A stretch of DNA of 64,000 bases. Origin: an uncultured Methanobrevibacter sp. GTDB taxonomy: Archaea > Methanobacteriota > Methanobacteria > Methanobacteriales > Methanobacteriaceae. A program made the translations under genes and the position numbers. The notes beneath the pieces are model-generated. The model was not told where the DNA came from and searched no databases. It saw only the letters and a program-made list of their open reading frames with translations. Position 1 is the stretch's first letter. Every line of letters starts with the position of its first letter. The stretch lies in the NCBI GenBank assembly GCA_900314635.1, contig OMVY01000005.1, positions 1 through 64,000 of the forward strand, in the 5' to 3' direction. Positions 8,936 to 17,096 of this stretch are shown in pieces.

Positions 8936-10060
8936 ATGGTGAATGAAAAAGAAGTATTCGGTTTTGGGCTTATGAGACTGCCCCAAACAGATGCAGATGA
9001 CCCTGCAAGCATTGATATGGAAGAATTTACAAAGATGGTCGACTACTACATGGACCATGGCTTCAACTACTATGACACCTCTTACGCTTATCATAATGGA
9101 AAGTCTGAAGGAGCATTCAAAGAGGCGGTAACCGACCGTTATCCAAGAGAATCCTTCAGAATCATAGACAAACTGCCTACCTGGGCATTGACATGTGAAG
9201 AAGATAATCAGAAATATCTTGACGAGATGATGGAACGTCTGGGAGTGGAGTATTTTGATAAATTGTTTATTCACAATATAAATGAAGCATGGTGGCCTTT
9301 GGCGGAAAAAGCAAAAACCTTTGACTTTTTAGAGAAAATGAAGGAAGAAGGAATAGCCAAGGAAATAGGATTCAGTCTGCATGCAAAGCCTGAAGTACTT
9401 AAAAGCGTGCTTGAAAAACATCCCATATTCGATTTCGTGCAATTACAGTTAAATTATCTTGATTGGAACTATCCTCAGATGAGAGTTAATGAATTATATG
9501 AAATAGCTGTTGAACACGGCCTTGACGTGCTTGTTATGGAACCTCTTAAAGGAGGGGCATTGATCAATCTGCCTGATGATGCAGCAGCAATGCTTAAGGA
9601 AAGAGACCCTGATGCATCAATAGCTAGTTGGGGATTGCGTTTTGCAGCATCTCTGGATGCGGTGAAAATCGTCAACAGTGGAATGAACAGAATGTCAGAT
9701 ATGATTGACAATGTGGAAACCTTCACAGACTTCAAGCCATTAAGCGAAGAGGAATTCGAGTTCTTAGAAGAAGTAAGCAAGACTGTTCGTTCAAAAATAG
9801 CTGTTGCATGCAGCTATTGCAAATACTGTGTAGAGCACTGCCCTAATGAAATACCTATTCCAGATTACTTCGGCATGTACAACAGCGACAAGCAGGCGAC
9901 AAACAACACCAACTTTTTCAATTACGGCATCCTCTCACAGGTTCATGGAAAAGCCAGCGACTGCACAGAATGTGGAGCATGTTTGGAATTCTGCACACAA
10001 AGCCTTGATATTCCAAAATACATGAAGGATGTGGCAGAATACTTTGAAAAAGAGGAATAA
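8936..10060 (+). CDS. Aldo/keto reductase with C-terminal 4Fe-4S domain
   Basis: A 374-residue protein. Residues 1-275 form an aldo/keto reductase TIM barrel with the catalytic Asp and Tyr in YYDTSYAYHNG (about 41-51), Lys in IIDKLP (about 77-82) and His in LFIHNINEAW (about 110-119). The C-terminal part has two cysteine clusters typical of ferredoxin-type 4Fe-4S centres: CSYCKYCVEHCP (about 287-298) and CTECGACLEFC (about 343-353). Such fusions are widespread in anaerobes; their substrates are mostly unknown, and electron transfer through ferredoxin is inferred. A bidirectional terminator separates it from the convergent nfeD-like gene. Confidence 0.88.
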   Translation: MVNEKEVFGFGLMRLPQTDADDPASIDMEEFTKMVDYYMDHGFNYYDTSYAYHNGKSEGAFKEAVTDRYPRESFRIIDKLPTWALTCEEDNQKYLDEMMERLGVEYFDKLFIHNINEAWWPLAEKAKTFDFLEKMKEEGIAKEIGFSLHAKPEVLKSVLEKHPIFDFVQLQLNYLDWNYPQMRVNELYEIAVEHGLDVLVMEPLKGGALINLPDDAAAMLKERDPDASIASWGLRFAASLDAVKIVNSGMNRMSDMIDNVETFTDFKPLSEEEFEFLEEVSKTVRSKIAVACSYCKYCVEHCPNEIPIPDYFGMYNSDKQATNNTNFFNYGILSQVHGKASDCTECGACLEFCTQSLDIPKYMKDVAEYFEKEE

Positions 10061-10142
10061 AAAGTCTTTCTAAAAATAAAAGTTTTAAAAAAATAGAAAA
10101 ATCCTTAAAACAAATAGTTTTAAGACTTGATAAAATTTTTAA

Positions 10143-10177
10143 GAGAATATTTTAAAATATTCTCAAATACTTTTTTT
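10143..10177. terminator. Bidirectional terminator between convergent genes
   Basis: A perfect 22-bp palindrome (GAGAATATTTT / AAAATATTCTC, 10143-10164) is followed on the plus strand by AAATAC and a run of T. It lies between the stop codons of two convergent genes (10060 plus, 10223 minus). Confidence 0.7.
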
Positions 10178-10222
10178 ATAAATTACCCTCAAAGGATTAA
10201 AAAGAACAATTCTTAAAAAAAA

Positions 10223-10642
10223 TCACTTCTTTTCAACAATCAGCATCAAATCATCATTATCAATGACTTTCACTTGTGAATTTTCATTTATGTTTTCATA
10301 AGAAGTAGCTACATAATCCTTGCCATCAACAACTACCATTCCAACCTCATTTTTAGGAATTTCCTCTTTTACTGTTCCTTCCTTTCCAATCAGTCCCTCT
10401 TGATTGGATTTGATTGCATCATAGTCTTCATTCAGTCTTTTAGAGATTCTGAAAGATAAGAAAATGCAGATGATTGAAACAATTATGAAAACTATTATTT
10501 GAACTGTCAAATCATAACCGAAATAGTCGGCAGCTACTGCACCAACAGCTCCGATGCCTAATGATATCAAAAAGCTGTTTGTAGTCAGCGCTTCAAGAAG
10601 AATTGCAATGACAGCTAAAAAAATCCAAAATTCAATTGACAT
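10223..10642 (-). CDS. NfeD-like membrane protein
   Basis: About 139 residues: an N-terminal hydrophobic region with about three short membrane helices (residues 4-72) containing SLGIGAVGAVAADYFGY, then a soluble beta-rich domain (about 90-139) with GLIGKEGTVKEEI and VVVDGKDYVA, the OB-fold pattern of NfeD. NfeD proteins accompany stomatin-like proteins and membrane quality control; no stomatin gene is next to it here. I place the start at 10642 because AGGAGA lies 9 bases upstream; the longer frame would overlap the ABC transporter gene behind it. It probably follows the two ABC genes in one operon. Confidence 0.75.
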   Translation of the reverse strand: MSIEFWIFLAVIAILLEALTTNSFLISLGIGAVGAVAADYFGYDLTVQIIVFIIVSIICIFLSFRISKRLNEDYDAIKSNQEGLIGKEGTVKEEIPKNEVGMVVVDGKDYVATSYENINENSQVKVIDNDDLMLIVEKK

Positions 10643-10658
10643 GAAAAATTCTCTCCTA

Positions 10659-12458
10659 TTATTCACTCTCATAACTTTGACTATGCAAAGTATTATAATA
10701 ATATCCTTTATTCAACATGAGCTCATCATGAGTTCCCTCTTCAATTATCTGACCATCATCGATTACAATAATCTTATCAGCATTTCTAATGGTTGAAAGC
10801 CTGTGGGCAATGATAAAACTGGTTCTGTTTTCCATCAGCCTGTCCATGGCCTTTTGAATCAGTTTTTCAGTCCTTGTATCAACGCTGGAGGTAGCCTCAT
10901 CCAAAATGAGAACCTCCTTTTTGGAGAGGATTGTTCTTGCAATTGTAAGGAGCTGTTTTTGACCATGGGAAATATTATCGGAATCCTCATTCAAAAGGGT
11001 GTCATAGCCCTCAGACAATTGCCTTACAAAATTATCCACATAAACCTGTTTTGAAGCATCTACAATCTCCTCATCTGTTGATGTGAGGTTTCCATATTTT
11101 ATATTTGCCCTGATTGTATCTGAGAAAAGCCAGGAATCCTGTAAAACCATTCCTATATGGGATCTTAATGAATGCTTGTCATACTCATTAATGTTTATGC
11201 CATCTATTTTTATCTCTCCGCTGTCGATGTCATAGAACCTCATGAGCAATTTGACTATGGTGGTCTTGCCTGCTCCAGTCTCACCTACAATAGCTATTTT
11301 CTCCCCTTTTCTAGCTTCAAAAGAGAGGTTTTTGATTATCGGATTGTCTGGATTGTATCCAAAGCATACATTTTCAAAGCAAATGCTCTCTCTGATTTCA
11401 TCAAGCTCCTTGTGTGAAGGGTTCTCCTCCTCATCCATTTCCAAAAATTCGAAAATCCTCTCGCTTGCAGCCATTGCAGTTTGAACCAGGTTCATGACTC
11501 TAGTAATCTGCTGGATCGGATTTGTGATGTTTTTAGAGTATTGGAAGAATGCCAGAATATCTCCAACAGCCATTGCTTTTTGAAGCACGAATACAGCCCC
11601 TAAGACAGCAATGACAACATATTCGAAGTTTGATATGAAATTCATGAGCGGTCCTGAGAGGCTTGAGAAGAATTGTGATTTCCATTCGTTCTCATACCAG
11701 CTCTCATTGTCCTCTTCAAATTTTAGAATGGAAGGCTCCTCTTGATTGTATGCGCGAATTATGTCATGGCCGGTGAATGTCTCTTCAATCTGACCATTCA
11801 AGCTTCCTTTAAAGACCAATTGCTTAAGGAAATAGCTTTGAGTATTATTTGTAATGAAACGGATGACATAAAATCCGATTGGAATCAATGCAAGGGTTAT
11901 CAAAGCAAGATAGATATTTATATAAAGCATCATCACAGCTGCTCCGATGATTGTGATAATCGCTGTTGTAAGCTGGATGAAAGCCTGTGTAATTCCATGC
12001 TGCAGGGAATCCACATCATTTGTTATTCTGGATAAGATATCTCCCCTCTGGTTATTGTCAAAACTTCCCATAGGAAGATGGGTCACCTTTTCCAAAAGTC
12101 TCTCCCTTAGATTATAGCTTATTTTTGTTGAAATTTCAACAAGGAAATAGCTTTGAAGATATGAAAATACCGCACTGACGATATAGAGAATTACCACAAT
12201 TGTTAAAAGATTCAAAAGAGTGTTGAAATCAATTGTTCCTGTGTGCTGCATAAGTTTGTTTATTCCATCGAATATCAGGGTTGTAGCCCTGCCTATAAGA
12301 AGGGGAGCTATTACGCTGAACAATGTGGATATTACCGCACATATGATGGTCACTGCAAGACGAAGTTTGTAGTCGCTTAAAAGACCTAATATGTTCATAA
12401 TAGCTTTTCTAGTATCTACAGGCTTTTCAGGAGGTTTTCTTCTCATTCGAGGAGGCAT
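10659..12458 (-). CDS. ABC exporter half-transporter, consensus ATPase subunit
   Basis: A 599-residue type IV ABC exporter subunit: six membrane helices (about residues 30-310) and a C-terminal ATPase with Walker A GETGAGKTT (about 396-404), Q-loop in MVLQDSWLF, Walker B LILDEATSSVD with the catalytic Glu, and the switch His in IIAHRLSTI. The signature is ISHGQKQ rather than LSGGQ. This pairs with the degenerate Walker B and H-loop of the other subunit (12753-14468), so the two should form a heterodimer with one weakened ATP site, as in BmrCD or TM287/288. A strong GGAGGTGA ribosome site precedes the ATG. The substrate (drug, lipid or peptide) is unknown. Confidence 0.92.
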   Translation of the reverse strand: MPPRMRRKPPEKPVDTRKAIMNILGLLSDYKLRLAVTIICAVISTLFSVIAPLLIGRATTLIFDGINKLMQHTGTIDFNTLLNLLTIVVILYIVSAVFSYLQSYFLVEISTKISYNLRERLLEKVTHLPMGSFDNNQRGDILSRITNDVDSLQHGITQAFIQLTTAIITIIGAAVMMLYINIYLALITLALIPIGFYVIRFITNNTQSYFLKQLVFKGSLNGQIEETFTGHDIIRAYNQEEPSILKFEEDNESWYENEWKSQFFSSLSGPLMNFISNFEYVVIAVLGAVFVLQKAMAVGDILAFFQYSKNITNPIQQITRVMNLVQTAMAASERIFEFLEMDEEENPSHKELDEIRESICFENVCFGYNPDNPIIKNLSFEARKGEKIAIVGETGAGKTTIVKLLMRFYDIDSGEIKIDGININEYDKHSLRSHIGMVLQDSWLFSDTIRANIKYGNLTSTDEEIVDASKQVYVDNFVRQLSEGYDTLLNEDSDNISHGQKQLLTIARTILSKKEVLILDEATSSVDTRTEKLIQKAMDRLMENRTSFIIAHRLSTIRNADKIIVIDDGQIIEEGTHDELMLNKGYYYNTLHSQSYESE

Positions 12459-12470
12459 GATTTCACCTCC

Positions 12471-12695
12471 AAACTTTTAGAAAAAGTTTGATCAAAACTG
12501 AAAACTTTAAAATCCAAACTTTTAGAAAAAGTTTGATCAAAACCAAAAACAGCACCCTCCAAACTTTTAGAAAAAGTTTGACCAAAACTGAAAACTTTAA
12601 AATCCAAACTTTTAGAAAAAGTTTGATCAAAACCAAAAACAGCACCCTCCAAACTTTTAGAAAAAGTTTGATCAAAACTGAAAACTTTTAAATCC
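12471..12695. repeat. 45-bp hairpin tandem repeat, five copies, between ABC genes
   Basis: The segment CAAACTTTTAGAAAAAGTTTG recurs with exact 45-bp spacing, its AAACTTTTAG part starting at 12471, 12516, 12561, 12606 and 12651. Each copy can fold into a hairpin (arms CAAACTTT and AAAGTTTG). Two spacer types alternate, so the true period is 90 bp: one contains ACTGAAAACTTTAAAAT, the other ACCAAAAACAGCACC. Because 45 is divisible by three, long open frames run through the block on both strands; I regard these as by-products. The last copy on the minus strand ends at the GGAGG of the downstream ABC gene's ribosome site. Confidence 0.92.
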
Positions 12696-12752
12696 AAAAA
12701 GCGACTGAAGCAAATACCGTTCCTATGATTAAAAGGCATCATATTTGAATAT

Positions 12753-14468
12753 TCAAGCATAATCATAAAAGGCCTCCATTTGATCAATTTGAGTATTTAC
12801 AATCTCCCTATATATACTGCATGAATCTATTAAACTTGAATGAGTTCCCTTGTCAATTATCTCGCCGTTGTCCATCACTAAAATCTCATCTGCATCCATG
12901 ATAGTTGAAATCCTTTGAGATACAATCAATATGGAAGAACCTTCAAGTCTTTTCAAATTTTTCTTTACTTTTGCTTCAGTATTCATGTCCAATGCTGAAA
13001 AGCAGTCATCAAACAAGTAGAAGTCATGGCCTGCAATAATTGCTCTGGCTATTGACAAACGCTGCTTCTGGCCTCCTGAGAAGTTATTGCCTCCTTGTGC
13101 AACCTCTTCATCCAAATCTTCAATGAAATCCGCCTGAGCAAAGCTCAAAGCGTTTTGCATCTCCTCATCGCTTGCATCAGCTTTCCCCATCTGCAGATTG
13201 GAACGGATGGTGCCTTGAAATAGCAAGGCCTTCTGAGGAGTGAAGCTGATTTTCTCCCTCAAGGAGTGAAGATTGAATTCCTTGATATTTCGACCACCCA
13301 TCAGAATCTCTCCTTCGCTTGGATCCTGAAGACGGGGAATCAGATTCAGTATTGTGGATTTTCCGCTCCCTGTTCCGCCGATAATGGCTGTGGTCTTTCC
13401 AGGCTCAAGAGAGAAATTGATGTCTTTCAAAGTCGGCTTCTCACTTCCAGGATATTGATATGAGACATTTTTGAATTCTATAGAAGACCCAGACTCTATG
13501 AATTCCTCATCGCCGTCTGTAATGGAGAGGTCCATTTCCAGAACCTCATCGATACGCCTTGCAGAGACTAGAATTCTTGGAAGAATGATGAAGAAACCTC
13601 CTATCATCAAGAAGGATGATACGATTTGAGTTGAATACTGTGTGAATGCAATGATGTCCCCGGTCAGTATATTGCCTGCAAGAGCGTCATATGCTCCAAA
13701 GTATAATATCAGCACAATCATCAGATTCATTATCAGAATCATTAGAGGCAGCATGATCAGCATGTTTCTAAAGAGATAAAGGTTCACATCCAGAAAGTTC
13801 TGGTTTACCTTTTGAAACTTCGCTTCTTCGTAGTCCTGCCTTACAAAGGCCTTGATGACTGGAATTCCAATTAAAATTTCCCTGGATGTTTGATTTATCT
13901 TGTCGATGATTTCCTGTATCTGTTTAAATAAAGGAATAACCCTGACCATGACTACAATCAAAGTCAAAGCCACGGCAACAAAGGTGACAAGGATGATCCA
14001 TGAAAGATTGGTTCCCAGCTGATAAACCTTTATAATACTTCCAACACCCAATAAAGGTGCGAAAAGCAGAGTTGTGAAAAGCATGATCAATACATTCTGA
14101 ATCTGGTTGATGTCATTGGTTGAACGGGTGATTAATGAAGACCTTGAAATCTCATTCAGCTCATGGTTTGAATATTTGAGAACCTGCTTGTAGACCATTT
14201 TTCTTAAATCCTTGGCATATCCTGATGAAACCCTGCTTGAGAAGAATGATGTGCCGACAGTTGCACAAGCGGATATCAGCACCATCACAAGCATCATAAT
14301 CCCAGTATCTATGATATAGGCAAAATCAGTGTTTTGAATTCCTATGTTTACAATGCTTGCAGTATAGGTGGGAAGTGTCAAATCACATGCAACCTGTACA
14401 AGTAAAAATAGCATGATGCATAACAATTGAGGAATTTTGGATTTGATTGGTTTCAACAGCTTTTTCAT
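12753..14468 (-). CDS. ABC exporter half-transporter, degenerate ATPase subunit
   Basis: A 571-residue ABC exporter subunit with six membrane helices (residues 10-300) and an ATPase domain: Walker A GGTGSGKST, a canonical FSGGQKQR signature, but Walker B FDD in YLFDDCFSALD, with Asp in place of the catalytic Glu, and SQRIST where the switch His is usual (Gln instead). These changes define the degenerate half of a heterodimeric exporter. The partner is the next gene (10659-12458), whose signature is altered on the matching face. The start has GGGTGAA before the ATG. The two genes are separated by about 295 bp holding five hairpin repeats, an unusual gap for such a pair. Confidence 0.92.
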   Translation of the reverse strand: MKKLLKPIKSKIPQLLCIMLFLLVQVACDLTLPTYTASIVNIGIQNTDFAYIIDTGIMMLVMVLISACATVGTSFFSSRVSSGYAKDLRKMVYKQVLKYSNHELNEISRSSLITRSTNDINQIQNVLIMLFTTLLFAPLLGVGSIIKVYQLGTNLSWIILVTFVAVALTLIVVMVRVIPLFKQIQEIIDKINQTSREILIGIPVIKAFVRQDYEEAKFQKVNQNFLDVNLYLFRNMLIMLPLMILIMNLMIVLILYFGAYDALAGNILTGDIIAFTQYSTQIVSSFLMIGGFFIILPRILVSARRIDEVLEMDLSITDGDEEFIESGSSIEFKNVSYQYPGSEKPTLKDINFSLEPGKTTAIIGGTGSGKSTILNLIPRLQDPSEGEILMGGRNIKEFNLHSLREKISFTPQKALLFQGTIRSNLQMGKADASDEEMQNALSFAQADFIEDLDEEVAQGGNNFSGGQKQRLSIARAIIAGHDFYLFDDCFSALDMNTEAKVKKNLKRLEGSSILIVSQRISTIMDADEILVMDNGEIIDKGTHSSLIDSCSIYREIVNTQIDQMEAFYDYA

Positions 14469-14736
14469 GAATTCACCCGTTGGTAGAAAATATTAAAATC
14501 AGGTTTTACATTATTTATTTAATATAATAATACTTATTATTGTATCTTATTAAATTTTTCGAAAAACTTTTAATCCTATCAAACAAATGTTAAATTATAA
14601 AACAATACATGATTTCAAACCATGAAAATTAGCGATTTAATTACAAAAATTTAAAATAAGAGAATAAACAACATTTTTAAATAAATAAAATAATAAAGAG
14701 TATATAAGAAAAAACTATTTTTAAGTGATGTCGAAT

Positions 14737-16602
14737 ATGAAAATCAGCATTATCATACCTGCATACAATGAAGAGGAATATCTTCCAAAATTACTTGAAA
14801 GTATTGAAAAACAGGATTTCAAAGACTATGAAGTAATCATTGCAGATGCCAACTCATCTGACAATACCCGTGAAATTGCCGAAAGCTATGGCTGCACCGT
14901 AGTTGACGGAGGACTTCCAGGTGTTGGACGCAATCGCGGCGCAGCTGTTGCAAAAGGGGAGTTGCTGCTGTTTTTAGATTCGGATCTTGAATTGACCGAA
15001 GGATATCTTGAAAATATTGTAGAAGACTTTGAAGACCTCAATCTAGGTATTGCAATTACCCAAATGACAGCCCTTAGTGAAAAAAAATATGTTCAAGCCC
15101 TGCATACCTGGTGCAACTGGTTCATGATAGCTTCAGAATCAATCAAACCCCATGGGGCAGGCTGTTATGGAATAGTTGCAAGAAGGGAGCTCCATGAGAA
15201 GGTAGGGGGCTTTGATGAAGACCTTGATTACGGCGAAGATACTGATTATATTGAAAGAATAGCCGAAATCAGCAATTTCAAAGTACTTAGAAATGCTTAT
15301 GTCATAGTTTCCACCCGCAGACTTGAGGAAGATGGATTGCTTACCCTCATAAAGCAGTATGGAAAAAGCACAATCAATGATTTCAGAGGAAAAAGAACAA
15401 GTGCTGATGAACTGGGATATTCCTTTGAACATGAATCTGAAAATTCCGATGATGAAAGTCATGAAGATGCCATATCTACAACCGAAAGCCATCTAGAATC
15501 TGGCAAAAGGCTTAAGATCTTTTATTCTGTTTGCGGAGAAGGGATGGGACATGCAATCAGAAGCAGCGTGATCATCACTCATTTGCTGGAAAAGCATGAT
15601 GTTTATATCTTCTCCAGCGAACGCGCCTATAAATACCTCGATGAAAAATTCGACAATGTATATGAAATAGGCGGATTCAACACAGTGTATGAGAATAATG
15701 AGGTAAACAATGTGAAAACATTCCTGGACGCCTTGAAAGTAAGTCCTGGAGATTTGAAAAACGGATACAGGACATTATACAAAATGGCCCGGCAAGTTAA
15801 GCCAAATATCATTATAAGCGATTTTGAAATCTATGCCAATTTATTGAGCAAGATACTGAATCTTCCCCTCATAAGCCTTGACAATATACACATGCTTGCA
15901 GAAACCGAATATGAAGAGCCTAAGAAGCATAAAACAGACATATTCACAGCTAATGCAGTTGCAAGAATATATATACAAAATCCTAAAAGGTATATTCTAA
16001 CAAGCTTCTTCTTCCCGCCTTTGAAACATCCGCAAAAAGCGGCCATTTATCCTCCGGTATTGAGGGACAAGATCCTGAAGCTCGAGAGTGAAAAAGGAGA
16101 CCATATCCTGGTTTATCAAACCAGCACATCAAGCTTGAATATTGTGGAAGGCCTTAAAGCCATTGACGAAAAGTTCATAGTCTATGGATTCAACAAGGAT
16201 GAGACAGATGGAAACCTGACATTCCGCTCATTTAATGAAGATTTGATTTATGAAGACATGAGAACTTCAAAGGCTGTGATTGTAAATGGAGGATTTACAA
16301 CAATTACAGAAGCCATTTATCTGAAAAAACCTGTTTATTCCACTCCAGCACATAAGAACTTTGAACAGATATTAAATGGATTCTATGTTGAAAAATTAGG
16401 ATATGGCGAAGTGCATGAAGATTTGGATATCGACAAGCTTGAAAAGTTCTTGAAAAGATTGGATGTTTATCAGAAAAACCTGGACAAGGTGGAGCCTTGG
16501 ACAAACGATGCCATATTAAAGGATCTGGATGAAAGCATTGAAAAGTATGCAAAAACAAATTACAAACATTTCCACAGTTTTAAACCACATCATAGAAAAT
16601 AA
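14737..16602 (+). CDS. Fused glycosyltransferase: GT2 domain plus MurG-like domain
   Basis: About 621 residues in two parts. Residues 1-230 are a family 2 (GT-A) glycosyltransferase: ISIIIPAYNEEEYLPKLL at the start, DANSSDNT, and the metal-binding DSD in LFLDSDLEL. After a Ser/Glu-rich linker (about 230-255) comes a GT-B-type domain starting KIFYSVCGEGMGHAIRSS, with the GMGH-x-x-R loop of MurG/GT28-like enzymes and a C-terminal NGGFTTITEAIYLKKP sugar-nucleotide site. A two-step addition of sugars to a lipid or wall precursor is a reasonable inference; the substrate is unknown. The frame opens at a GTG at 14725, but GTGAT lies 7 bases before the ATG at 14737. Confidence 0.82.
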   Translation: MKISIIIPAYNEEEYLPKLLESIEKQDFKDYEVIIADANSSDNTREIAESYGCTVVDGGLPGVGRNRGAAVAKGELLLFLDSDLELTEGYLENIVEDFEDLNLGIAITQMTALSEKKYVQALHTWCNWFMIASESIKPHGAGCYGIVARRELHEKVGGFDEDLDYGEDTDYIERIAEISNFKVLRNAYVIVSTRRLEEDGLLTLIKQYGKSTINDFRGKRTSADELGYSFEHESENSDDESHEDAISTTESHLESGKRLKIFYSVCGEGMGHAIRSSVIITHLLEKHDVYIFSSERAYKYLDEKFDNVYEIGGFNTVYENNEVNNVKTFLDALKVSPGDLKNGYRTLYKMARQVKPNIIISDFEIYANLLSKILNLPLISLDNIHMLAETEYEEPKKHKTDIFTANAVARIYIQNPKRYILTSFFFPPLKHPQKAAIYPPVLRDKILKLESEKGDHILVYQTSTSSLNIVEGLKAIDEKFIVYGFNKDETDGNLTFRSFNEDLIYEDMRTSKAVIVNGGFTTITEAIYLKKPVYSTPAHKNFEQILNGFYVEKLGYGEVHEDLDIDKLEKFLKRLDVYQKNLDKVEPWTNDAILKDLDESIEKYAKTNYKHFHSFKPHHRK

Positions 16603-17096
16603 ACTGAAATGGAATGTATTGCTTTTTCTTTAAACAAACTTATTTTTTATAATTCCTCCTCTCTCCTGGAAGCGTTTTTTAAATGGCACCATAAACTCAA
16701 GAAATTAAAATTTCAGATAGTATAAATTCAGGTAGGAAATAATTTAAAAAAACATGCAAATCCTTTTTTATTCAAAAAATAAAATAGAATATTTTCATTT
16801 CACCTAAAGAATCCTGAAAAGAAACAAGCAAACAAAAAAAAACAGAAAAGATGCAAAACCGTTTGTAAAAAAATGATTTTTCCAATATTCATCCGAGAAT
16901 CGTTTTCCTGTCTTCTTTTTTTTTCGTTCATAAATCAATATAGTGGAAAATTAGAAACTAAATTTATATTTTTGAATGATATTCATTTTTAACATGATTT
17001 ACTGAATAAATCATAATAAATTCGAAATATTTATATTATTATCACTATAAATAATAACATAACTTAAAAACAATTTTTTTTAAGGGGAGAACTAAA
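16603..17096. other. Intergenic region and leader of the adhesin gene
   Basis: No gene is apparent in these 494 bases. The last 70 bases carry TATA-like sequence (around 17030) and a strong AAGGGGAG ribosome site for the adhesin gene at 17097, so the adhesin promoter probably lies here. A T-rich stretch near 16909-16924 might end the upstream transcript. Confidence 0.5.

Noticed and set aside
12443-12787. 114-residue minus-strand frame and related frames on both strands through the 45-bp repeats
   Set aside because: They exist because the repeat unit is divisible by three. They overlap the real ends and starts of both ABC genes and have no independent ribosome site.
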